Shown piece by piece: positions 33,601 to 43,905 of a stretch of 64,000 nucleotides of DNA; within the stretch, counting starts at the first letter, position 1, and every line of letters starts with the position of its first letter. The DNA is from Struthidea cinerea (Eukaryota > Chordata > Aves > Passeriformes > Corcoracidae). The notes beneath the pieces were generated by a model. That model was not told the origin of the DNA, did no database searches, and was given only the letters and a program-made list of their open reading frames with translations. Where the stretch lies: the NCBI GenBank assembly GCA_013397865.1, contig VZTI01005061.1:909032-973031 (forward strand). The letters are read 5' to 3'. The position numbers and the translations under genes were made by a program.

Positions 33601-36600
33601 GGTTGTGTAGCGGATGTCTGATATCAGCCATTCATTTCAATAGCCTTGGGTTCAAATATTCTGTTGAGTTACAGATGGAAATAATTTGATCTTGTGAGAC
33701 AGCTCTCAGCCTTCTAGTATTTATGCTGTTTTGGTTAACACCCAGGAAGGTCTGGCGGAAGCCAGAGATCTATTATAATAGGCAGCTACAAACATGTCCT
33801 GGGAGATGGCTTCAGTTGGTTGCAGATTTTCCAGGATGGGAAAAAGCTAAAAAGGCACTGGTTGCTCTCCTAGCCTTCCTGCACTTTTAACACTGCTCCT
33901 AAATTGCTTGAAGTAGTCACAGCCTGTCCTCCCTCATTTAGACAGCAGCGATATCTCTCCCGAGGGCTTGCTGTTTAAATAGTGAATGCACTTTGGGAGG
34001 CAGAGGCTGACAGACCTGTGCCAATGCACCACAGGTCAACAACCAGATCTGGAAATGAAACCAGAGCTTCTACACAGCACTGCCTGCCGGGTCTCCCATC
34101 AGGCCTGTCTTCATGCAAGGATAGAAAAAGGGATCAACTATTAGACAGGACAGCTTAGCCAGGAGCTGCTTCCCAGGGGATTTGCTGGACTCGAGAGCAG
34201 TCTGTTAGACACACCTGTTTGCTCAGGTGTTTCCTAAAGAAAGGGAGGAGTGTTTGGGACATTGATTGAGCACTGGGGAAAAGCTGTTTGTATTTGGGAA
34301 GGCATGGAGATGAGTGAATGGTTCCTGTTTGATTGACTTCTGTTCTGAGTGCTCCTATGTTAATGTTTTACTGGAAATACTAAAGAATAGGCAAAGAGCT
34401 GACATGAGTGGAAGTAGGTGAAAGGATTCATGAACGCTCAGAGAGGGATTGGTCTAGGCAGAATAAGACACTTCTTTCCCATCCAAGTCAAAGTGGTTAA
34501 TGGGGCATGGTCCTGCTAGTCTCATCTCCTTGTTGAGCAGATGGCAGTTCCTTAGGTTTTCCTGTAGAGCTCCATCTCATTAAGTGATTTGGCCAGGTCT
34601 TCCTGCATTTTTGCACTCCCTGGTGTGACCAGGACAGGCAGCACAGTGACGTGCCCACAATATTGAGCTGGCACTTGGGTCATCCAGTTACAGCCTTAAC
34701 TCCTGTGTGCTCCCCATCCATCTCCCGTCATGGAAAAGAGATCGAGAAATGCAGAGTTCTGGGTAAATACTCATTTTAAGTATGAGGATGAAAAAGGCTG
34801 TGTAAGAGTTAAGCCTACTTCTCATAGCTGTGCCCTAAGTTTACTTCTTGAAGTAATGCAGTTTCTGTAGAAGATCCAGCTGTGTGCAGGGTCAGAGCAT
34901 GTCATGGGCACTTCTTGGGTTACAGTTTTTCAGAACTGCCAGCCAGTTTGTTTTGTTCCTCTCCAGTGGTTCACCTGTGCAGAATTTCTCTCCCAGCAAA
35001 GTCAGGAATAATGTTTTAACACTTACAGTAATCATTTACATATTCAAAATTTATTGCAAACACAATTGAAGAGTTGCTGTCAACCAATAAATCAGTTTTG
35101 CCTTTTTGATTAACTTCCTATCTTAAAAACCCTACCTGAGTGCTGTAATAAACACTGCTCATCGAACAAGGAAAGGAAAATTCCATGGATTTCTTTTTCT
35201 CTTCTTTTTCTGGTCAAAGTTGTGATTGATGAAGTCTTAATTCCCTTTTTTCTTTATTAACTTGCTTGAATCACAAAACAACAAGGAAAAGAAATTAGCT
35301 ACTTTCCCTCCAGCCTGCTTTTGCTGTGAATTTGCAGTATTGGAAATTGGGGCTGTTTGGATTCTAATGCTTTTACCTTTAGTTCATTACCTTTTTGTGC
35401 ACAACAAAATAGAAAGAACATCACAAAAATACATGATTTTTTTAGCCTTAAAAACAGAATGGGGGGGCTCACGATAGTGCCTGAAACTACTTCAGACATT
35501 ATCTTTTTGTATTGCATTAAAATGCAAGTTGGTGCATTAAATCTCCCACCACTTTGGTGAGGTAAGTAAATATTATGATCCTATTTAACATATGCCTCAA
35601 GCCACATAAAAAACCAAATAGAGACTTGGCGTACTTGGAAGTAAATCATTAAAACTGCAGCTCATTAAACGAAGACTGAATTCAGTCCACAGAGAGAATG
35701 TTAGGACTGGGATTAGACTTGGTCATCAACCCATCTCCTGTCCACCAAACTGTGATGTAATGACATAGTGACATATGAAAAACTGTACTGATGACTCTGA
35801 TGGCATTTCAGATGTTCACTGTCATGACTGTTTCCCTGGTTATATTTCAAAGCTCGTCGTTTCTGCTGTGCTTGGTCTTGTTTAAAGGGTGATAACCAGC
35901 CTTAGATCTGGCTGGCTTACACTTGGAGGGAGAGCTCTTGCCTGGAGCCCTGGTATTGTATGAAGCTGGGATCTCAAAACAAAGTTTGAAAACTTGATTG
36001 GCTTCAGGTTCAGTCTATATCGTGGAGAGTATAGGATTTCCACCAAAGTGCATAAGGAGGCTTGAATGCACGCAGAAATTTTTTAAAGCATGAAGCAGGG
36101 CTGTTGTGGCAGGCTTGGAAAGTGGTTTTGTTTGGAAACAACCTATTTTCTGTAGAAAGGCAGTCTGAGGCTGGGCGGGGAATGCTGGATGCCAATTGCT
36201 TTGTTTCTTTACCACTTCACAGAGAAATTGGCTTATTTATTTTTATTAACAGGACTTTCAGGATTCTGAAAATGAACATTACGATTGCCCTGTGCCAAGC
36301 CTGCAGTGGTCTATCACCAGTCACCTTTATCTATATTTCAGGATGGAAATCAAATCAGAAATCATAGAAACTGTTTCATTTCAGACTATTAAAGTTGGCT
36401 TGTTCATGTCATTTTGATGTGAGGTTTACATTTGAGAAACACCCAGATATGGCAGCTTAATTCTGTCAGCAGAGAGAGTGAATAGTGGTCATTTGAAATC
36501 TCTGGCCCCGACAAAAATTACTCAGGGATGCATAGGTCAGTCTCTGCTCTGATTATATTACTTGACTTTCTTAATTTGATGTTTCAAGACTGATTCTAAA

Positions 36601-37274
36601 AATATGGTTGGCCCATTCTGCTGAAGGAGGGATGTAGTCACAAATCACCATAGCCTCACAATTTAGGAAGGTCAAATGCATCTTCTTCTATCCGTCCCAC
36701 TGCTCAAGGAGGAAACGGAGAGGAAAAGGATTGTGTGGGCACTCTCAAAACACTTGCAGAGTCTCAGCAGTTGTTGTCCAGTTAGAAATGAAAAATGGTG
36801 TTGGAGCCTGACTGTGGAACTCAAAGAAAGAGCCAGTTACTAAGCATTCAGCATTGCTCCCAATTAAAACTGCTATAAAACACAAAGCAGATGTTCTGAG
36901 GGGATGCAGGCCCTGGTGAGAAGCAAAGCAAGTGAAGGTAAATCAGCTCTGCTTGCTCAAATGTCCACATCTCCATAACTCTGCCAGATATGCTACAGAA
37001 AGGGAATGGGGAAGTGATCCAAACACTTCAGGAGCTGGAAGCAGCTTGCAGCTGGAGGAAAGGAGGTCTCTGGCTGTAGCACGTCTTCATTAATTGTCAA
37101 AAAAATTTACCCACTTGACACTGCTGCTCCAAGTGCTCTGTTTTCAGTCCCACCTGTCTGTGCCGTAACTCTCATTTTCTGCTTGTGCTGCAGGAAGGGA
37201 ACGAAGCAGTACTGCCACTTTCCCTGCTTTGCCCTTAAAAGGTGAAGACTCTCCATTAGAGGCAGAGTGGAAAG
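33601..37274. other. Non-coding unique sequence, no gene seen
   Basis: No gene seen; the longest frame is 101 codons (36062-36367, plus). The AT-rich stretches at about 34.98-35.12 kb and 35.49-35.69 kb are unique and motif-dense in the same style as the 33-kb block, and may be further regulatory elements, but nothing in the sequence proves this. Confidence 0.5.
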
Positions 37275-37415
37275 GCCTGTGGTGAGGGCACTGGCACAGG
37301 ACTTGGAGGATTCGGGTTTAATTCTTGCCTTTGCCACAGACTGCCTGTGTAACCGCCAGCAAGCTGATTAATCTCCATGTCCTTTCAGTACTGCAGTTGT
37401 AGGGACAATCCTTCC
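37275..37415 (+). mobile_element. MIR-like CORE-SINE, tRNA-head half
   Basis: GGTGAGGGCACTGGCACAGG ACTTGGAGG is followed by a B-box-like GGGTTTAATTCTTGCC, TTTGCCACAGACTGCCTGTG TAACC and AGCAAGCTGATTAATCTCCA. This tracks the MIR consensus 'gtggt.agagcac.ggactgggag..gggttcaattcttgcctctgccacagactt.ctgtgtgacc..gcaag.cacttaatctc'. The 3' part after about 37,400 is weak. Confidence 0.6.
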
Positions 37416-38787
37416 CCAGCCTTTTCCTTCTTGTGTTGCATATGAGCTGCTTGGGGCAATTGTGGTCTCCCTTTCTTTTGTGTAATGCAGTAATGGGGCA
37501 GTCGGCCTCCATGGGCTGTAGGAAAAATAGAACAAAAACCCAGGCTGCCCTGAGCTGATTCAGGCCTCGGACAGATGGAATCAGAGGGTGGAGAGCTTGC
37601 GCTTGCCAGATTTGGGAGAGCTGTGCCTCATGGGTGCCTGCAGGAATGCCTCTCTGGGGAGAGCTCTCACAGTTGTGCTGAATGTCTCTGTGTTGAGTGT
37701 GCTGGACATGAGGACTCTGTGATGCTGCAGTGCCACGTCAGCCACAAGGGATAATGAGGTGCTCTGCTGATAGGAGAAATTATGTGTATGCTGGGCAAAT
37801 TCCTGTGGGTCCAGATTCCAGAGCTGTTTCTAAGCAATAAAATTCTACTTGCAGTTTTTCTTTCATTTCCCAGGCCTGGGACTTGCTTTACTTACCTGAG
37901 GTTCACAGCACATCTCTTAAGGTTCAGAGGAACCTAGAGGTTAAAATAGGATTTGTAACTTTGTAGGACAGACACCATTTGAGGTCAGTGTCATGCTGGA
38001 AACGACACCAAGAGACAGAGTTCTTATCGTGACACTTCCAAGTGACTTCCAAGCTGGAACCTGAAACAGTTTTCCACAAATCCCTGTGGCTGCATTTTAA
38101 ATAGCCTGGTGGTACTAGGTCACCCTTACATGTTGTAACCTGGGGTTACAACACTGGGGGCCATCAGTAACTCACTGCTGAACACTCCTGAAACAGAAGA
38201 GAGCTCTGTGGGGCAGCCACTCCCCAAGATAAGGCAGAGCACAGAGGGTAGGAGAAAACAAATAACAACAGAAAGAGATGGCCACTGGCCAGGTTTGGTG
38301 ATACAATTTTTAGGAAATTGTGAGGGTGTAGAGAAGATTTCTGTTTTCCCTGACATGCTAATGATTCTTGTGGCTCCAAAGTATTTGAGTGGAGAGGCAA
38401 CATGAGAACCTCTGTTCAGTTCTGCAGGAATAAATGGCAAGCTTGTATTGCTGTGGGACAGCCCCAGCCCTCCTTTGCAGGGGAATCTGAGTAACAAACC
38501 AGAAGTGGCCCAAGCATGTGTTGCGAGCCTGCAGACCCAGCCCCGCTGAAAAGCTCTTGAGCGCGTTTTGAGTAACCTCAGAAGGGTTTGTGTGTTTGAT
38601 TCGGATCTGGCATTACTTCTGTCACAGCCTCGATTGGCAACGTCCCTGCAGTGACTGGGGCCCAAGCAGCGTGATTTACAAGGGAAGTTGCTATGTTAAA
38701 TAAAAGTTACATAAGGAATAATTTACCCCCAGCTGTGCACAATAATGCTGCTGTAATGCCATCAAGACACTGTACTGACTTCAGAAA
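37416..38787. other. Non-coding sequence; longest open frame of the window rejected
   Basis: The 179-codon minus frame at 38126-38665 is the longest in the window. It starts without a recognisable context, has no domain I know, and is overlapped by other frames on both strands. Treated as chance. Confidence 0.5.
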
Positions 38788-39365
38788 CCGCCGGTGTGAA
38801 GTTTGAGTATCTTGTTATTCTCCCCAGGCCTCACGGAGGGGCTTGGAGCCGCGGCTGTGCTCCTTCGCTGCCCGTCCTCCCCTCGCAGGCAGCCGCAGCA
38901 CGGGAGGCACGGGCACGCAGCCCTTGCAGCACGGAACCCTGCGCCTCCCAGCACAAGCCATCCCCCACGCAGGGTGGTGCGGTTTGGTAGGGGGAATTAC
39001 CCCCATCTCTCCACACTTCTGGCTGGCTGGGTGCAAGTCAGCTCCAGCCCGGAGGCTGCAACCAGAGCCTTGGCATGACACAGAGCTAAGTGCCTCCTCG
39101 GGACTTATTAACAAACTCCCCTTTGATGCTCTCTGAAATACAGATTCTGTGGCTCCTGGTCTGCATCCAGAGAGCCCAGGGTGTGGGTAGACGTGGTAAG
39201 AGCGCACACACCTGACCTGCAGGCGTGATCGGCAGCGTGCCAGAGCAAAGGCCTTGTGGGCCTGAAGGGCAGCTCTGCTGCCGGGCTCGCCGGATCCTGA
39301 CATCTGGCTGCAAGTCCCGCAAATGGCTGGGAGCGTGAGCTGGGAGCGTGAGCCCCGTGCGGGAG
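38788..39365. promoter_or_regulatory. GC- and CpG-rich block, candidate CpG island
   Basis: I count about 16 CpG dinucleotides in the first 200 bp (38788-38995) and about 15 more by 39365, many in GCGG, CACGG and GAGCGTG contexts, against a CpG-poor background. Frames on both strands are open across most of it (for example 162 codons minus, 97 codons plus), which follows from composition. A 13-bp tandem duplication lies at its end. It may mark a promoter of an unseen transcript; no TATA box, exon or domain supports a specific gene. Confidence 0.4.
39326..39351. repeat. 13-bp tandem duplication
   Basis: GCTGGGAGCGTGA occurs twice in perfect head-to-tail order. Exact identity suggests a recent slippage or duplication event. 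Each unit carries one CpG. Confidence 0.9.
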
Positions 39366-41905
39366 TTGCTGAGCCTGGAGCAGTTTACAGCAGGCCCTTG
39401 TGCCGTTCCCTTCCTTGGGCCTCTTGGACTGTTTGCGTGCTCGTGACCCCCAGACCCTCTCCAGTGGGACTGCAAGCTATAGCGTTTCAAGTGAGAGAAG
39501 GATGACAGAGGGGATAAAGAGAAGCGAGGGAAAGGCACCTAATACGATTTCAGAGAGCCCTCTGGCAGTCTGTCCGTGGGAGGCTGCCATGTATAATAAG
39601 GAAACGATTTGTCTGGGAATGATTCAGCATGTAAAATTCTCCCTCCCTGACCTCTTTCTAAGTCCCCAGCATGGGATTGCGGGAGGTTTCCAGCAGAGGA
39701 GAGCCGATAAGGCGCAATAGTTTTCATATGCTTGGAAGAGAGGTCCAAGTGTCCATGCTGAGACAGCGTTCTCACTGCCATGTGGGGCCATATGGAACCC
39801 ACATTTCACCTTTACTCCATGGAAGGAGGTGAATTTTTTCTTGCTTAGAGACACATTAACCATCAGGGAACTTTCCTTCCCAGCCAGCCCTTGGGGTTGT
39901 GCTTCCCACAGCTTCTCCCTCTGCCCTGGGGACCATGGTGAGCAAATCCTCACCAGCAGCTGCAGAGCTCCTTCCCTGCTGGTTTTCATGGGGCTGCCTC
40001 CACACTCTGAGCTGGCCCACTGGTATTTCCCTGACAATTCCTTCCCTATTGTGGGGGACCACAAGGAGGGCTGAAGGCTGGAGCAGCTGCCCTGTGAGAT
40101 CCTGGTACTGAGGGCTGGTTTTCAGCAGAGGAAATTTCTGTGAATTTTCTGGAGCTTGCTCTAGATGTGAGGGTTGAGACATTTTTGTTTCTCAGGTGCT
40201 CTGGGAGTTTCTCCTGTCCAGCATTATAAGCCTGACTTGCACAAATGATTACAAAACTGCTGTTTCTTGGCATTTGGATTTTATAGGTTGTCAGGCCTTC
40301 CCATCCAGTGTGGGAGGGGAAGAGGAGAGACAGCAACAAAGTAAACTCAGTGGCCCTGAGTTTGCAAATGCCAGCTTTTAATGTACTAGCCACCTGTGTG
40401 TGCTTCTCTGTCCCATGATATGCACCCTGACATATTTGCAACCTTCTTTCACCAAAATCTTTATTATCCCTTGAGGTGGGATCTTCTTTTGCTGCTTGCT
40501 TTCTGCAGTAATTTATACTAATTCAAAAAAGGTATGGGGTGTGAGCAGATCAAAATGGGCAGCCTGAGGGGGCTGCAGGTCCCTGCCTGCTGCCACTGTC
40601 ATGTGGGGAAGCAGCAGCTGTGCTTCTGAGTAGTTCCCTTCCAGAGCAGTGCAGCTGTCTCCAGACCTAGCGTTGCTCCTTTCCTTTTCATTAGCTGAAT
40701 GTAGAGATGGCCAAGATTCCTGACCCTACAAGTTCTGGGCAGTCTAAATTCTCTGTGTGGCTGAAGGCCATGAAATACGTACGGCATGCCTTGGGGAGCT
40801 GGAGGGGGAACTGAGCCTCATTCAGAGATGGGAGAAGAGACAAGATCTGCAAAGGTGCGACCATTCCGCTGCGGAATGAGGCTGGACTGGGCACGCAAAG
40901 GGGTTTCAGGGTGAGAAATGAATGACGATCAACTCACTTCACCTGCAGCAGTGACTTATGCTCATACCTGCTGCACTGCTGACAGTGTAACCGTCTCAGT
41001 CTGGGGGCTGGGTTTGAAGTAGTTCCAAGTGTGCAGCTCAGAAGCTGCCTGTGGGCACCACAGGCTTGGTTAATTCACAGGGTACAAGGACAAGGTGAAT
41101 GAGGCACCCAGTGTTAGCCCACAGCGAGGCTGATGCTCAGCAGTGAAGGAGATGTCAGAAGTTCAAATGAGTACTTAGGGTTTATGAATTCACCTTCTGC
41201 TCTCTGGGTCCTTCAGAGATACCAGCATGGACTGCAAGTGAAATAACTCTGTTATTAGGTGATATCTATTAGCAGACAGCTCATTTTCTGTTCTGTTCCT
41301 GGTGGGGACATTTTGGCCAGAAGCAGTTTCCAATCTGGCAAGCAAAGCAAAAGTATTACAGGAAGGGAAAGAAGTCCAGATCCATGGAGGAAATATTTTT
41401 ATTCTCTTTTTCTTGCTGGTTTGAAAATAGCCTCTGAGCAGGATATGTCAGCCAGGAGCTGAATTGTTTCAAGTTCCCTCTTCATATGTATCAGTAACAA
41501 GTCCACTGTGCACTTCTGTCTCTTTTCTGATTTTGGTGGGAATTTTAGGAAAATCTGCCCGGATTTGGATTCCTACTCGAACTGTGCATGTGCCGGGTCT
41601 GACACTGGTAAAAATTGGCTGCTTTGTGGGGTGTCTGCACAAATAAATGGTTCTTTGTGAATGTCTTCTCCCAGCTCCTAATACCCAGGGATTGGCTCTG
41701 AAATGGGCAGCATTTTGCAAAAGCTTTTGCCTCTCCGTATCTACAGTTTGCCATCACAAAGCTGGGTAGACTTGTTACCAGTATGAATGCCCAGTCCCAG
41801 CTCTGTGTTTTGTACTTTCTCCCCACAGCTGCCAGTACAAATGTACTGCAGTCTGTCACAGCCAGGAGCAGAGGAAAACCAGGGAGTGTGGAGGAAATTA
41901 GGCGA
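39366..41905. other. Non-coding unique sequence, no gene seen
   Basis: A GC-richer stretch with overlapping frames on both strands (146 and 131 codons minus; 81 and 106 codons plus). None resembles a known protein and no splice-consistent exon chain could be assembled by eye. Confidence 0.5.
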
Positions 41906-41910
41906 CTTTG
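41906..41910. repeat. Target-site duplication, left copy (CTTTG)
   Basis: CTTTG abuts the TGTCACG end of the LTR. An identical CTTTG lies immediately outside its other end at 42555-42559. A 5-bp duplication fits integration by several endogenous retrovirus classes, including the ERVL-like group. Confidence 0.65.
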
Positions 41911-42392
41911 TGTCACGAATCGGATGTGAGGTTTAGATTAATCCTACCTCCTGCCCAGGCCTCTGGCAGCAGGTAGTATCTTTATTGAGGCAGCCAGCAC
42001 CCCAAAACCCACTCTCGTTTGTAAGTTCTTTTAATAATGACTGATTCTGTCTATTATAGAATGAATTTATTAATAGACAAGAAAACTCACAGGCATAAAG
42101 ACTTAAAGCAAATTAATACTACACAGGAATAAGACAAAGGAAAACACTACTAATAGGGTAACATACAGTGCACGATAAGGTACCTTTTTCCCTTACAGCT
42201 AGCGAAGAAATAGTATAAGTTAGGATTCAATGTATCTTACCATCCAATTGCTGATGGAGCACACATAGAAGGTCCTTTCACTCAATCTCCAGAGAAGTAA
42301 CCATGAAGCCTGCGTCCAGACTTCGGGGAGAAGTTTTCGGACACCTTTTTTCGGAGTGTACTAGGCTTCTGCCCAGTGGTGATTCAGTGGAT

Positions 42393-42400
42393 CTTTTATA
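42393..42400 (-). promoter_or_regulatory. LTR TATA box (TATAAAAG on minus strand)
   Basis: The plus strand reads CTTTTATA, giving TATAAAAG on the minus strand, in the position expected of the U3 promoter of the LTR. Whether it is active cannot be judged. Confidence 0.5.
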
Positions 42401-42437
42401 GTGTAAAAACTGTGGCTCTCAAGTCAGGAATTTCCTT

Positions 42438-42506
42438 NNNNNNNNNNNNNNNNNNNNNNNNNNNNNNNNNNNNNNNNNNNNNNNNNNNNNNNNNNNNNNN
42501 NNNNNN
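42438..42506. other. Assembly gap (69 N)
   Basis: Sixty-nine unresolved bases inside the LTR, next to a long G run. Open frames that cross it (42376-42618 plus, 42424-42609 minus) are meaningless. Confidence 0.99.
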
Positions 42507-42521
42507 TGCGCCCCTTAAGGA

Positions 42522-42538
42522 GGGGGGGGGGGGGGGGG
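42522..42538. repeat. Poly(G) run of 17
   Basis: Seventeen consecutive G on the plus strand, beginning 16 bp after the gap, i.e. poly(C) on the coding strand of the LTR U3. Such runs are hard to sequence and probably explain the gap; the length given may itself be wrong. Confidence 0.85.
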
Positions 42539-42554
42539 TTAGAGTCCTTCCACA

Positions 42555-42559
42555 CTTTG
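42555..42559. repeat. Target-site duplication, right copy (CTTTG)
   Basis: Matches the left copy exactly; see the LTR entry for interpretation. Confidence 0.65.
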
Positions 42560-42730
42560 TCAGTCATCATCTTCCTTGCTCTGCTGTTCACTTTTGCTGT
42601 GTAGAACAAATCACGTAACCTTTCCGTGTCTCAGTTCCTTCCTGTATAATGAGGACAAATACTAATTTGTCTCCTAGTGACAGAGGTTGTGTTCATACTC
42701 CCAAAGTGCTTTGGTAATCACAGGTACTCC
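42560..42730 (+). mobile_element. MIR-like CORE-SINE, interrupted by the LTR
   Basis: After the LTR the order is TTGCTCTGCTGTTCACTTTT GCTGTGTAG, CAAATCACGTAACCTTTCCG TGTCTCAGTTCCTTCCTGTA, TAATGAGGACAAATACTAAT, then AAAGTGCTTTGGTAATCACA. This follows MIR: 'ggctctgccactcacttgctgtgtgacc..caaatcacttaacctctctgtgcctcagtttcctcatctgtaaaatggggacaatac...aaagtgcttt'. The head seems to begin right at the LTR target site, and the few bases left of the LTR (GGAAATTAGGCGACTTTG) could be the matching remainder. Confidence 0.7.
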
Positions 42731-43754
42731 GTCAGTGCCAAATATTGTGATCCAGCCATCTGAATGATCAGTGTTTCCTGACATCTGGCCACATGGAGCT
42801 GGGTCTGTGTGGTACTGCATGGCCAGCTTCCTGCCGTGCCCATGTGCTGAGTGTGTGACAACCAAGAAATGATGGGTCTGGATGTGGCACCTGGATCTGT
42901 GCTGCTACTTTTTAGCCTGGTGCATTGGTAGCCCATGGAGCTGGTGTAGCAAGGACAGTGTGTAGCTCCATGGGGAGAAAAGAGGATGTACAGATTCCTC
43001 TTTCTCTCCGCATCACCCAGCCCCAAACTTTTGTCACCATCTGCTCTGTGAGCCCCTGTGAATTCTCTGGTGTTCACCCATGGCTTGTGATGGGATGGTC
43101 AGCAAACCCATCTGCTCAGGCTCTGTGATCCTGCACCTTGGCGTGGTGGGGGTCTTGCTCAGTGGTAATTAACAATGTGCACTTCATTAGCATTTTCACT
43201 GTGACTTTTCTGAGCAGTCTGTAAGCATCACACCAGTGTTTTCTTCATTACCTTTTCCCACTTCACTGTTGAATTAATTCTTTCCAACCTCTTCCCAGAG
43301 GAGCTACTGCTCACTCACTGATATAAGAATTTCTTATAGCCTGGCTTTTTCTGAATTTCATACCTGGGATATTGTTTCCTATTTTGCCCTGTCTTCCCTA
43401 GACATTTAACACTTTGCATTTCTTTTATAGTCCCTGTCCGATATTTTCTCTCGGCATTTTGTCATCCTAGTCTTGTTTTTTAGCTTCCCCAGTCTCACCC
43501 TTTTATACAGGACAGTGGAGTTTTGAGTATTCTTAAATCATCCTGTACAGTTCAGCAGCAGCATTCTAGGTGTTGGCTAAAAATGATTCCCAGAAGCTTT
43601 TCATTCTTCTCTTTAAATACAGGTTTTTGTCCTTTCTGTAGAACGTGGTTGCAGTGCTGCAGATGCTGTTGGTTGCATTTCTGTTGAGAAACCCGGGACT
43701 CTTGCACATGGACAGCTGTGAAACCACAAGGGAAAAACTTTATTTTAATTCTCC
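42731..43754. other. Non-coding sequence, no gene seen
   Basis: A 119-codon minus frame (42718-43077) partly overlaps the SINE and is not credible. From 43.26 to 43.60 kb the plus strand is T/C-rich and could hide a very old LINE piece, but I could not align it with confidence. Confidence 0.45.
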
Positions 43755-43905
43755 TAAGAGCCTTACAGAAGGTAATCTTCACAAGAACCCCAGGAACTGG
43801 GGCCTTGCACAGATAGGAAAGCTGGAACACAGATGCTTAACCAGGGTCACAGGAGGAAGTCAAAAGTAGATCTGGGATTGGGATTTTTGCACTGCTGCCC
43901 CCAGA
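43755..43905 (-). mobile_element. MIR-like CORE-SINE, antisense
   Basis: Plus-strand order ATCTTCACAAGAACCCCAGG, GATAGGAAAGCTGGAACACA, GATGCTTAACCAGGGTCACA, GGAGGAAGTCAAAAGTAGAT, CTGGGATTGGGATTTTTGCA. It corresponds to the antisense MIR series 'atcctcacaacaaccctgtgagg..cagataggaaactgaggcacagag..taactt..cagggtcacacaggaagtc.gtggcagagctgggattgaaccc'. This is the clearest SINE copy in the window. Confidence 0.75.

Larger units (their letters stand above)
41911..42554 (-). mobile_element. Solo LTR of an endogenous retrovirus (contains assembly gap)
   Basis: On the plus strand the element begins TGTCACGAATCGG and ends CTTCCACA, giving TGT...ACA ends, and is flanked by CTTTG on both sides. Read on the minus strand it starts TGTGGAAGG followed by a C-rich tract, has a TATA box TATAAAAG (42393-42400 complement), and near its 3' end carries AATAAA (41981-41986 complement) about 70 bp before the TTCGTGACA end; a second AATAAA lies at 42066-42071. 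This is the U3-R-U5 order of an LTR. No gag, pol or env sequence is present on either side, so it is a solo LTR left by recombination. True length is unknown because 69 unresolved bases lie inside. I could not name the family; an avian ERVL- or ERVK-type LTR is plausible. Confidence 0.7.

Noticed and set aside
35560..35568. Strong splice-donor consensus (GAGGTAAGT) as the end of a coding exon
   Set aside because: The upstream frame stops at the preceding TGA and has no family resemblance; isolated donors are common by chance.
38126..38665. 179-codon minus-strand open frame, the longest in the window
   Set aside because: No recognisable domain, overlapping frames on both strands, and a length that is not remarkable for 64 kb of six-frame translation with GC-richer patches.
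42376..42618. Open frame across the assembly gap
   Set aside because: It reads through 69 N and a poly(G) run inside an LTR.
43260..43600. T/C-rich stretch as a further LINE fragment
   Set aside because: No ordered series of CR1 or L2 landmarks could be matched; similarity limited to base composition.
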